From DATKUA01 sp965602675 (GTDB taxonomy: Bacteria; Acidobacteriota; DATKUA01): 25,070 nt of DNA. Location: the NCBI GenBank assembly GCA_965602675.1, contig CBFCZO010000040.1:1-25070 (forward strand), read 5' to 3'. The notes under the pieces are model-generated. The model made no database searches. It was not told where the DNA came from and was given only the letters and a program-made list of their open reading frames with translations. Made by a program: the position numbers and the translations under genes. Every line of letters starts with the position of its first letter. Position 1 is the first letter of the stretch. Positions 17,588-23,492 of this stretch are shown in pieces.

Positions 17588-18124
17588 GTGATAAGGATTC
17601 TGACTTTAATTCTGGCCCTGGCGCTTGCTCTGCCGGGCGCCCACGCCGTGGCCCAGGATCAGCCGGCCACGTTCAAGGTCGCTATCGTCGACCTCAACAG
17701 GCTGCTCGTCGAGTCGGCTCTCGGCAAGGCATCCCAGACACGCCTGCAGGAATACTTCGAGGCGAAGCAGAACGAGTTGGCCCAGGAGTACCAGGCACTC
17801 CAGCGCGAGCAGGGCAGCCTGGAGAATCAGCGCTCGGTCCTCTCGATGGACGCCTATACCACCAGGCGCAACGATCTCGAACAGCGGATGCTGCGCTTCC
17901 GCCAGAGGTCGGAAGAGGCCGAAGCTACGTTCAAGCAGATGCAGACCGACGAAACCCAGGGCTTCCTCAGCCAGATGGCGCCCATCATCAAGGCCATCGG
18001 CGATGAGGGTAGCTACACGTTCATCCTCAGGCGAACAGCCCCGGCAGTGCTCTATTACAACCCCACGGTCGACATCACCGATGAAGTCCTGCGCCGGCTC
18101 GATGCCTCAACGCCGTCGAACTGA
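17588..18124 (+). CDS. Periplasmic chaperone, OmpH/Skp family (first copy)
   Basis: OmpH/Skp proteins are trimeric periplasmic holdases that carry unfolded outer-membrane proteins to BamA. From the GTG at 17588 the protein is 178 aa. It has a signal peptide (MIRILTLILALALALPGAHAVA, cut before QDQP), a family N-strand (FKVAIVDLNRLLVESALGKAS), a long glutamine- and glutamate-rich coiled coil at about 60-135 (LENQRSVLSMDAYTTRRNDLEQRM) and a C-terminal strand region ending VDITDEVLRRLD. The GTG is chosen because AGGAGA (17575-17580) lies 7 nt upstream and the signal peptide starts there; the frame is open further upstream to 17498 with no signal-like sequence. It is a tandem paralogue of the next gene. 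Confidence 0.92.
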   Translation: MIRILTLILALALALPGAHAVAQDQPATFKVAIVDLNRLLVESALGKASQTRLQEYFEAKQNELAQEYQALQREQGSLENQRSVLSMDAYTTRRNDLEQRMLRFRQRSEEAEATFKQMQTDETQGFLSQMAPIIKAIGDEGSYTFILRRTAPAVLYYNPTVDITDEVLRRLDASTPSN

Positions 18125-18202
18125 GCTCGGGGTTCAAACGTCCGATCGCTTATTACGCGCCCCCTGGTTGAACGGTTAAAATGCCGCAGAACGAGGGGGC
18201 TG

Positions 18203-18211
18203 TGTTATAGT
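18203..18211 (+). promoter_or_regulatory. Predicted extended -10 promoter of ompH2
   Basis: TGTTATAGT fits an extended -10 element (TG, one base, TATAGT) in the 132-nt gap between the two ompH genes. No -35 box is recognisable. The leader would be about 39 nt before the ATG at 18257. An identical TGTTATAGT precedes the 68-aa gene. Confidence 0.45.
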
Positions 18212-18256
18212 CGGCTGTTCTTTGCCTTTGTCTATTCTTTCAATGGAGTGAGCTGG

Positions 18257-18811
18257 ATGAAACCAATCGTCGTCACTGTGTTAACGGCTGCCGTGCTGGC
18301 CGGCATCGCGGTCCTCATCATCCCCTCCGTCGCGGGCTCCGCACAGGAGCCCATGCCGGTCAAAATCGGCGTCATCGACCTGCAGGAGGTCGCCAACCGC
18401 TCGGAGATCGGTCGGGAAACTCAGCAACGGGTGCGTGACTTCTTCGAAACAAGAAAAGCGGATCTCGATCAGAAAGAGATCAGCTTGCAGAGCGAGGCTA
18501 CCGCCCTCGAGAACCAGCGGGCCGTGCTCTCCGCCGACGCCTACACCCGCAAGAATAACGAACTCGAGCAGAGAATGCTGCAGCTGCGCCAGGATCAGCA
18601 AAACGCCGAGGCTGAGCTTGGCCAACTACGCCAGACCGAGCTCGACCGCTTCGCCAACGTCGTCGGGCCGATCATCGAAGAGATCGGTAAAGAGCTGAAA
18701 TTCACGGTCATCATCGACCGCCGAAACGGCGTCTACTACTTCGACGAAAGCACCGACATCACCGAAGTGATCGTGCAACGCCTCAATCAGCAGGAAAGCG
18801 AAAACAAGTAG
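18257..18811 (+). CDS. Periplasmic chaperone, OmpH/Skp family (second copy)
   Basis: A 184-aa Skp/OmpH chaperone with the same layout as its upstream neighbour: an N-terminal signal or anchor segment (MKPIVVTVLTAAVLAGIAVLIIP, possibly cleaved after GSA), VKIGVIDLQEVANRSEIGRE, a coiled coil with LENQRAVLSADAYTRKNNELEQRM, and the C-terminal strand TDITEVIVQRLNQ. The shared blocks LENQR-VLS-DAYT and LEQRML show that the two arose by duplication, while the flanks have diverged strongly. The ATG at 18257 is preceded by GGAG at 8 nt; an in-frame GTG at 18248 overlaps that site and is less likely. lpxD follows after 11 nt and is probably cotranscribed. Confidence 0.92.
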   Translation: MKPIVVTVLTAAVLAGIAVLIIPSVAGSAQEPMPVKIGVIDLQEVANRSEIGRETQQRVRDFFETRKADLDQKEISLQSEATALENQRAVLSADAYTRKNNELEQRMLQLRQDQQNAEAELGQLRQTELDRFANVVGPIIEEIGKELKFTVIIDRRNGVYYFDESTDITEVIVQRLNQQESENK

Positions 18812-18822
18812 GACCGGATTCG

Positions 18823-19842
18823 ATGGAATTCAGGTTGGAGGAGATCGCGCGGCACATCGCCTGCCCGCTTATCGGTGACGCAAGCCGCGTGATCAGGGGA
18901 GTGGGCACCGTCCTGCAGGCCGGGCCCGACGAAATCACCTTCGCCGCAGGCGAGGCCTGGGAGCGCAGGCTCGGCGACTGCGAAGCAGGGGCGGTGATCC
19001 TGGCCAACGAGCCCGACGTGCCCGGACTCAACTACATTATCAGCCCCAATCCGCAGTACGACTTCGCCAGGGTCGTGAGAATGTTCTTTCCCGAAAGGCG
19101 CCGCCTCGACGGGATTTCGCCCAGCGCTTCGATCGCCGAGACCGCTGAAATCTCCGAGCCGACCTCCATCGCTCCCTTCGTCGGCATCGGGCCGGGCACC
19201 GTTGTCGGCGCGCGCACAGTCATTCGCACCGGCTGCGTCGTCGGATCAGATGTCACCATCGGTGCCGACTGCACACTCCACTCCAACGTCGTGATCGAGG
19301 ACCGCGTGACCATCGGCGACAGGACAATCATCCACGCCGGCACGGTCATCGGCGCCGACGGCTACGGCTACGTCAGGCACCAAGGCCGCCATCACAAGAT
19401 CCCGCAGATCGGCTCAGTCCGCATCGGCGACGACGTCGAGATCGGCGCCAACGTCTGCGTCGACCGCGGCACCCTCGGCGATACCGTCATCGGCAACGGC
19501 GTTAAAATCGACAACCTCGTGCAGGTTGCCCACAACGTCACCGTCGGCGACAACTCGATACTGATCGCACAGGTCGGCATCTCCGGCTCCTGCGACATCG
19601 GCAGCGAGGTCGTCCTCGCCGGCAGGGCCGGGCTCAAGGACCACGTCGCCATCGGCGACGGCGCCGTCGTGGCGGCGGCCGCGGTCGTCACCCACGACAT
19701 CAAGCCCGGCGAAGTCGTCGCCGGCTACCCTGCCGTCGATATCAAAACCTGGCGCCGCAGCCAGGTCATCGTGCGCAACCTGCCGCGAGTCTGGCCCCGC
19801 ATCCTCGAGCTGATCAAGGAATCGGGCGAAGACGAAGGCTGA
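18823..19842 (+). CDS. lpxD: UDP-3-O-(3-hydroxyacyl)glucosamine N-acyltransferase LpxD
   Basis: LpxD adds the second 3-hydroxyacyl chain, from acyl-ACP, to UDP-3-O-acylglucosamine in lipid A synthesis. The 339-aa protein has the N-terminal uridine-binding domain (1-100, with ITFAAGEAWERRL and the FARVVRMFFP region), then a left-handed beta-helix of hexapeptide repeats such as IAPFVGIGPGTVVG and VTIGADCTLHSNVVI. The diagnostic GADGYGYV and KIDNLVQVAHNV carry the catalytic His237. A C-terminal helical extension (about 310-339) matches LpxD. ATG 18823 follows AGGA by about 10 nt. This shows that the organism makes lipid A. lpxD is followed by acpS instead of the common fabZ-lpxA. Confidence 0.96.
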   Translation: MEFRLEEIARHIACPLIGDASRVIRGVGTVLQAGPDEITFAAGEAWERRLGDCEAGAVILANEPDVPGLNYIISPNPQYDFARVVRMFFPERRRLDGISPSASIAETAEISEPTSIAPFVGIGPGTVVGARTVIRTGCVVGSDVTIGADCTLHSNVVIEDRVTIGDRTIIHAGTVIGADGYGYVRHQGRHHKIPQIGSVRIGDDVEIGANVCVDRGTLGDTVIGNGVKIDNLVQVAHNVTVGDNSILIAQVGISGSCDIGSEVVLAGRAGLKDHVAIGDGAVVAAAAVVTHDIKPGEVVAGYPAVDIKTWRRSQVIVRNLPRVWPRILELIKESGEDEG

Positions 19843-19857
19843 TCCGGGGCATATCCT

Positions 19858-20235
19858 ATGATCGTCGGCGTCGGCATCGATATCGTCGAGGTCGCGCGTT
19901 TCCGCCGCGCGCGTGAGCGCTGGGGCGAGCGCTTCCTCGGCCGCCTCTTCACCACCCGCGAACTAGATTACTGCCTCGCCTCCGCCGGCCGCGACCTGCG
20001 CCTCGCAGCGCGCTTCGCAGCCAAGGAAGCAGCCCTCAAAGCACTCGGCACCGGCCTCACCGCCGGCTGCCGCTGGCACGATGTCGAAGTGGTGCCCGAC
20101 GAACGCGGCGCGCCCGCCCTCGAACTCTCCGGCGCCGCTGCCGAAATCGCATCCCGCCTCGGTGCCTCCCGCAGCCATCTCTCCCTCACCCACACAGCTG
20201 CCTACGCCGCCGCCGTCGTCGTCCTCGAAAGCTGA
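19858..20235 (+). CDS. acpS: Holo-[acyl-carrier-protein] synthase AcpS
   Basis: AcpS transfers 4'-phosphopantetheine from CoA to apo-ACP, making the carrier needed for fatty acid and lipid A synthesis. The 125-aa length is typical. The signature VGIDIVEVARF puts the metal ligand Asp8 in place, and RFAAKEAALKALGTG supplies Glu57 and Lys61. The C-terminal SLTHTAAYAAAVVV strand completes the fold. It starts 15 nt after the lpxD stop, so it is likely cotranscribed, and it supplies the holo-ACP whose acyl form LpxD uses. A gene-free 676-nt stretch follows, which makes acpS the last gene of the envelope run. Confidence 0.95.
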   Translation: MIVGVGIDIVEVARFRRARERWGERFLGRLFTTRELDYCLASAGRDLRLAARFAAKEAALKALGTGLTAGCRWHDVEVVPDERGAPALELSGAAAEIASRLGASRSHLSLTHTAAYAAAVVVLES

Positions 20236-20319
20236 TAACGCCACCACTGGATTTCAACCCCTACCACCTTGTCCTAACCCTGTAAATCCATGTAAGGGGA
20301 GCCCTATTCCGCCGTCCAA

Positions 20320-20347
20320 CCCAGTGGCGCAGACATTCTTGTCTGCG
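20320..20347. repeat. Palindromic repeat, copy 1
   Basis: CCCAGTGGCGC, then AGACA, then TTCTTGTCTGCG. It contains the perfect inverted repeat CGCAGACA (20328-20335) and TGTCTGCG (20340-20347) with a 4-nt loop. The outer parts recur in copy 2 at 20383-20421. Confidence 0.65.
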
Positions 20348-20382
20348 ACTAAGAAGGGAATCCTCCGCACAGCCAGCCCTAT

Positions 20383-20421
20383 CCCAGTGGCGCGGTCCGC
20401 CGCGGCGGATTCCTGTCTGCG
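20383..20421. repeat. Palindromic repeat, copy 2, with replaced centre
   Basis: Shares CCCAGTGGCGC (20383-20393) and TTCCTGTCTGCG (20410-20421) with copy 1, but the 5-nt centre is replaced by 16 nt holding the perfect 14-bp palindrome TCCGCCGCGGCGGA (20396-20409). GGCGC and GCGCC at the edges (20389-20393, 20419-20423) can still pair around it. Confidence 0.65.
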
Positions 20422-20575
20422 CCCTTATTACATGTCAGGGATCTTCTCGAAAACGTCCGCCTGGAATTCTAGGATTGACCCCTTAGACCTCGCCCCCTGC
20501 AATCAATCCCGCATTCAGCCAAGTCCCGCCCCGCTCTACACTGGGCCTGCACCGCAGCCTCCCGCGAGCCGATGA

Positions 20576-20677
20576 ATTCGCCGCAGGCGAATGATCTGGA
20601 TTGAATTCTTCTGGATCCCAGCGACGCGGAACTTGCCCGCCCCGCCTACGGCGGGGTTGCTCACTTCTAAAGTGAGC
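20576..20677. repeat. Cluster of three perfect short hairpins
   Basis: ATTCGCC-gca-GGCGAAT (20576-20592), CCCCGCC-tac-GGCGGGG (20640-20656) and GCTCACTT-cta-AAGTGAGC (20659-20677) are each perfect with a 3-nt loop. A further GCGAG-tg-CTCGC (20676-20687) overlaps the last. The second and third are 2 nt apart and could stack. None is followed by a T-run. Confidence 0.65.
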
Positions 20678-20841
20678 GAGTGCTCGCCGCCCCCCCCCTC
20701 ACAACTTACCGGCGATCAATCGCGATAAATGTCAAGGCGCGGCTGCGATGAGCGACGCAGGTGTGGCGCAAGTCACTCCGAGGAGAGCAGAGCAGCCGCA
20801 ACGCAGAAATTTGAAGCGAGGGCTCGCCGATCCGGGCATGG

Positions 20842-20870
20842 TTGCGCCGATTCCTGCGTATAGTTAAGAT
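20842..20870 (+). promoter_or_regulatory. Possible promoter of the E1 alpha-beta operon
   Basis: TTGCGC (20842-20847) and TAAGAT (20865-20870) are 17 nt apart; a TATAGT (20859-20864) just upstream is an alternative -10 box without a good -35. Either would give a leader of about 35-45 nt, which contains GCAGG (20871-20875) and CCTGC (20887-20891), able to pair. The match is modest. Confidence 0.3.
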
Positions 20871-20911
20871 GCAGGTCAGCAATTACCCTGCAAAATCGTA
20901 GGTTTCGAAGG

Positions 20912-21916
20912 ATGAAGCTTAAGGACGAGCAGAAGATCGAGCTGCTTCGCTACCTGCTGCTCAACCGCCTCGTCGAGGACCGCCTGGCCATCCTCTACCG
21001 CCAGGGCAAAATCCTCGGCGGACTCTACCTCTCGCGCGGCCAGGAGGCCATCTCCGTCGGCACCGCCTACGCCCTCGAGCCCCACGACGTCGTCGGCCCG
21101 ATGATCCGCAACATGGGCGCACTCTTCGTGCGCGGCATGACACCCCGCGATGTCTTCCTCCAGTACCTCGGGCGCGCCGAGAGCCCGACCGGCGGCCGCG
21201 AAAACGCACACCACATCGGCGACCTCCACGGCAAGGGCGTCGTCGCGCCGATCTCCATGCTCGGCAAGATGATCTCCATACTCATGGGCGTCTCGATGTC
21301 GTTCAAGCTGCGCGGCGAGAAGCGCGTCTCGATGAACTACATCGGCGAGGGCGGCGCCTCGGCGGGCGACTTCCACGAGGCCCTCAACATGGCCGGCGTC
21401 TTCAAGCTGCCGTTCATCCTCATCGTCGAAAACAACCAATACGCCTACTCCACGCCCGTCACCAAACAGACCGCCGCGCGCCATATCTCCGACCGCGCAG
21501 CCGGCTATGGCATCCACGGCGAAATCGTCGACGGCAACGACGTCGCCAAGGTTTTCGAGGCAACCCGAAAAGCCGCCGAGCGAGCCCGCGCGGGCGAAGG
21601 CCCCTCCCTAATTGAATGCATTACAATGCGCATGAAGGGCCACGCCGAGCACGACGACGCGCGCTACGTCCCCAGCGAGCTCTTCGGCAAGTGGAAGAGG
21701 CGCGATCCCATCGGCCTGTTCAAGAAGAAAATGCTCAAGGAAGAAACCCTCACCGCGGCCGAAATCAAGGCCGTCGAGGAGGAGGTCAAGGCGCAGGTCG
21801 AGAGCGACGTCGAATACGCTATGAACGCGCCGATGCCCGACGGCTCCGGCGCCGCCGAAGGCGTCTACGCCGATCCCCTCGGCTGGAACCCGCTGCGCGG
21901 CTGGAACGGAGAGTGA
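20912..21916 (+). CDS. 2-oxoacid dehydrogenase E1 component, alpha subunit (thiamine diphosphate)
   Basis: The alpha subunit (334 aa) of a thiamine-diphosphate enzyme that decarboxylates a 2-oxoacid and passes the acyl group to lipoyl-E2. The cofactor-binding motif runs from GEGGASAGDFHEALN at residue 145 to VENNQYAYST (172-181), with Asn174/Asn175 at the usual metal-ligand end. The motif opens GEG rather than the GDG of most pyruvate dehydrogenases; GEG is seen in branched-chain 2-oxoacid dehydrogenases. GGRENAHHIGDL near 90-101 occupies the position of the conserved GG-MH region. Substrate could be pyruvate, branched-chain 2-oxoacids or acetoin; sequence alone does not decide. It is followed after 2 nt by the beta subunit. 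No E2 or E3 gene follows, so those subunits are encoded elsewhere. Confidence 0.9.
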   Translation: MKLKDEQKIELLRYLLLNRLVEDRLAILYRQGKILGGLYLSRGQEAISVGTAYALEPHDVVGPMIRNMGALFVRGMTPRDVFLQYLGRAESPTGGRENAHHIGDLHGKGVVAPISMLGKMISILMGVSMSFKLRGEKRVSMNYIGEGGASAGDFHEALNMAGVFKLPFILIVENNQYAYSTPVTKQTAARHISDRAAGYGIHGEIVDGNDVAKVFEATRKAAERARAGEGPSLIECITMRMKGHAEHDDARYVPSELFGKWKRRDPIGLFKKKMLKEETLTAAEIKAVEEEVKAQVESDVEYAMNAPMPDGSGAAEGVYADPLGWNPLRGWNGE

Positions 21917-21918
21917 CC

Positions 21919-22893
21919 ATGCCGGAGATTACTTTCCACGAGGCGATTCGACAGGCGATCTGGGAGGAAATGGAGCGCGACAAGGATGTCTTCGTCCTCG
22001 GCGAGGACGTCGGCGTCTACGGCGGCGCCTTCAAGATCACCGACGGCTTGCTCGACCACTTCGGCGACAAGCGCGTCCTCGACACCCCGATCAGCGAGAG
22101 CGCCATCGTCGGCGCGGCCATCGGCTCTGCCCTCATGGGCATGCGACCCATCGCCGAGATGCAGTTCATGGACTTCATCTCCTGCGCCTTCGACATCATC
22201 ACCAACTTCGCCGCAAAGGCACACTACCGCACCGGCGACTCCGTCCCCCTCGTCATCCGCGGGCCCTCCGGAGGCAACGTCCACGGCGGACCCTTCCACA
22301 GCCAGAACCCGGAGATGTACTTCGCCCACACGCCCGGCCTCAAGGTGATCGTGCCCTACAGCCCATACGACGCCAAGGGCCTGCTCAAGGCCGCCGTGCG
22401 CGACCCCGATCCCGTTCTCTTCTTCGAGCACAAATTCCTCTACCGCCGCATCAAGGAAGAGGTGCCCGAGGGCGATTACATCGTGCCGATCGGCAAGGCC
22501 AGGGTCCGCCGCGAGGGCGCCGACATCTCGGTTATCACCTACGGCCAGCTCGTCGGCGAGGCGCTTCAGGCCGCCGAAGAGATGGCAGGCCAAAGTGTCG
22601 ACGTCGAGGTGCTCGACCTGCGAACCATCCTGCCCTACGACCGCGAGGCCGTGCTCGAAACTGCCCGCAAGACCGGAAAGGTCATCCTCATGTGCGAGGA
22701 TTCCGCCACGGGAGCGTTCACGGCCGAACTCGCCGGCCTCATCGCCGAGGAGGCATTCGAAGACCTCGACGGCCCCGTCATCAGGCTCGACCACGCCGAC
22801 TCACCGGTGCCCTACAGCCCGCCGCTGGAAATGAGCCTCAGGCCCAATAAGGAGCGCCTGATTGCCAAAATCAGGAAGCTGGCGGATTACTGA
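21919..22893 (+). CDS. 2-oxoacid dehydrogenase E1 component, beta subunit
   Basis: The beta subunit (324 aa) that completes the alpha2beta2 E1 enzyme. It begins MPEITFHEAIRQAIWEEM, then VFVLGEDVGVYGGAFKIT, where Glu29 is the conserved residue contacting the thiamine ring. DTPISESAIVGAAIGSAL, AEMQFMDFISCAFDIITN, the GNVHGGPFHSQ region with its conserved histidines, and LDLRTILPYD in the C-terminal transketolase domain follow in family order. The frame is open from 21616 inside the alpha gene, but the ATG at 21919 matches the family start and follows GGAG. With a 2-nt gap to the alpha gene, the pair is clearly one transcript. No lipoyl or E2 domain is fused to it. Confidence 0.94.
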   Translation: MPEITFHEAIRQAIWEEMERDKDVFVLGEDVGVYGGAFKITDGLLDHFGDKRVLDTPISESAIVGAAIGSALMGMRPIAEMQFMDFISCAFDIITNFAAKAHYRTGDSVPLVIRGPSGGNVHGGPFHSQNPEMYFAHTPGLKVIVPYSPYDAKGLLKAAVRDPDPVLFFEHKFLYRRIKEEVPEGDYIVPIGKARVRREGADISVITYGQLVGEALQAAEEMAGQSVDVEVLDLRTILPYDREAVLETARKTGKVILMCEDSATGAFTAELAGLIAEEAFEDLDGPVIRLDHADSPVPYSPPLEMSLRPNKERLIAKIRKLADY

Positions 22894-22952
22894 ACGTCGC
22901 GTGTTAAATAAATATCTATCCTTTGGAGTATTTTTCCATGAGGTTTATCCCT

Positions 22953-22976
22953 AGAGGCAATACTATGGTTGCCTCT
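22953..22976 (+). terminator. Perfect 8-bp hairpin downstream of the E1 operon
   Basis: AGAGGCAA (22953-22960) and TTGCCTCT (22969-22976) form a perfect stem with an 8-nt loop, 60 nt after the beta-subunit stop and before the promoter of the 68-aa gene. Position suits a transcript end, but no U-tract follows, so it is not a canonical intrinsic terminator. Confidence 0.4.
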
Positions 22977-23002
22977 CGGATGTGGATAATACTTAAGAAA
23001 TA

Positions 23003-23027
23003 TGTTATAGTTTATGCAATTAGCATA
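23003..23027 (+). promoter_or_regulatory. Predicted promoter and palindrome before the 68-aa gene
   Basis: TGTTATAGT (23003-23011) fits an extended -10 element, with a weak TGGATA (22983-22988) 17 nt upstream of TATAGT. Directly downstream, TATGC-aatta-GCATA (23013-23027) is a perfect inverted repeat straddling the predicted start of transcription, a typical place for an operator. The leader would be about 70 nt. Confidence 0.45.
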
Positions 23028-23087
23028 GGCAAATCCCGGCGGCAAACGCTTGATTTTATTGGCTGTTATGCTACCGAGAGGTGAGCG

Positions 23088-23294
23088 ATGGACAAGGATG
23101 AGACAAAACAGCTCGCGGTGCAGATCAAAAACGACATGCCCGACTGCAAAGTCATCGGCGTGCTCCGCTTCGGCGACAACGACTTCGCCCTCGAAGTTCA
23201 CGACACCGTGGACGGCGATAAGTTCACCGTCCTGAATCAGAAGGACTGGGTGGTGCAGATGCTGAAGAAGAAGAAAGCCAGGGGAATGGCATAG
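23088..23294 (+). CDS. Small soluble protein of unknown function (68 aa)
   Basis: I do not recognise this protein. It starts at an ATG preceded by GAGAGGTGAG, a good ribosome-binding site. The sequence is soluble and mixed-charge: MDKDETKQLAVQIKNDM, a central stretch with alternating hydrophobic residues (CKVIGVLRFG, DFALEVHDT, KFTVLNQ) that looks like three beta strands, then a helix DWVVQMLKKKKARGMA with a strongly basic end. One cysteine (Cys20) is present and no metal-binding motif is obvious. There is no signal peptide or membrane segment. Codon use matches the neighbours, and it has its own predicted promoter, so it is very probably a real gene. A small nucleic-acid- or protein-binding role is only a guess from the basic tail. 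Confidence 0.75.
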   Translation: MDKDETKQLAVQIKNDMPDCKVIGVLRFGDNDFALEVHDTVDGDKFTVLNQKDWVVQMLKKKKARGMA

Positions 23295-23431
23295 CTCCCG
23301 GCTCCTGCCCGAAAAACTCTCACAGAATTCTTCCCACCTGCCGACGGCGACTGATGCTGACGAATAAATCCCTCGGTAAGCCTTGCCTTCTGCTCTTTCT
23401 CCACTCATATTTAGCCGGATAATTGTCGCCG

Positions 23432-23450
23432 CCGCCTTGACGGCGGTTTT
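23432..23450 (+). terminator. Terminator-like hairpin with T-run upstream of lysS
   Basis: CCGCC (23432-23436), loop TTGAC, GGCGG (23442-23446), then TTTT. It could end transcription from the 68-aa gene, 138 nt upstream. The loop is also the start of the predicted lysS -35 box, so the site may serve both roles. Confidence 0.45.
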
Positions 23451-23466
23451 CAGCGGTCTTTAGAAT
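23437..23466 (+). promoter_or_regulatory. Predicted promoter of lysS
   Basis: TTGACG (23437-23442) and TAGAAT (23461-23466), each one mismatch from consensus, are 18 nt apart. The predicted start near 23473 leaves a leader of about 20 nt before the lysS ATG. The -35 box lies in the loop and right arm of the adjoining hairpin. Confidence 0.5.
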
Positions 23467-23492
23467 GGCGCACTCTTGTAGAGGATGAGCTA

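Larger units (their letters stand above)
20236..20911. other. Gene-free stretch rich in short palindromes
   Basis: This 676-nt gap between acpS and the E1 alpha gene holds no credible protein gene: open frames here lack start signals and look unlike the neighbours' coding sequence. It contains two related interrupted repeats (20320-20421), at least three perfect short hairpins between 20576 and 20677, a run of nine C (20690-20698), and an 8-bp inverted pair, GCGGCTGC (20739-20746) and GCAGCCGC (20792-20799), 45 nt apart. The last 60 nt hold a possible promoter for the E1 operon. Confidence 0.7.

Noticed and set aside
20081..20575. Frame running from acpS into the palindrome-rich gap
   Set aside because: Begins out of frame inside acpS, is proline- and serine-rich, and runs through inverted repeats with no start signal.
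20690..20698. Run of nine C as a possible phase-variation tract
   Set aside because: It is neither within a reading frame nor between promoter boxes of a gene I can identify.
21865..22794. 309-codon minus-strand frame opposite the E1 beta gene
   Set aside because: Low-complexity valine/aspartate/glycine-rich translation expected from the antisense of GC-rich coding DNA.
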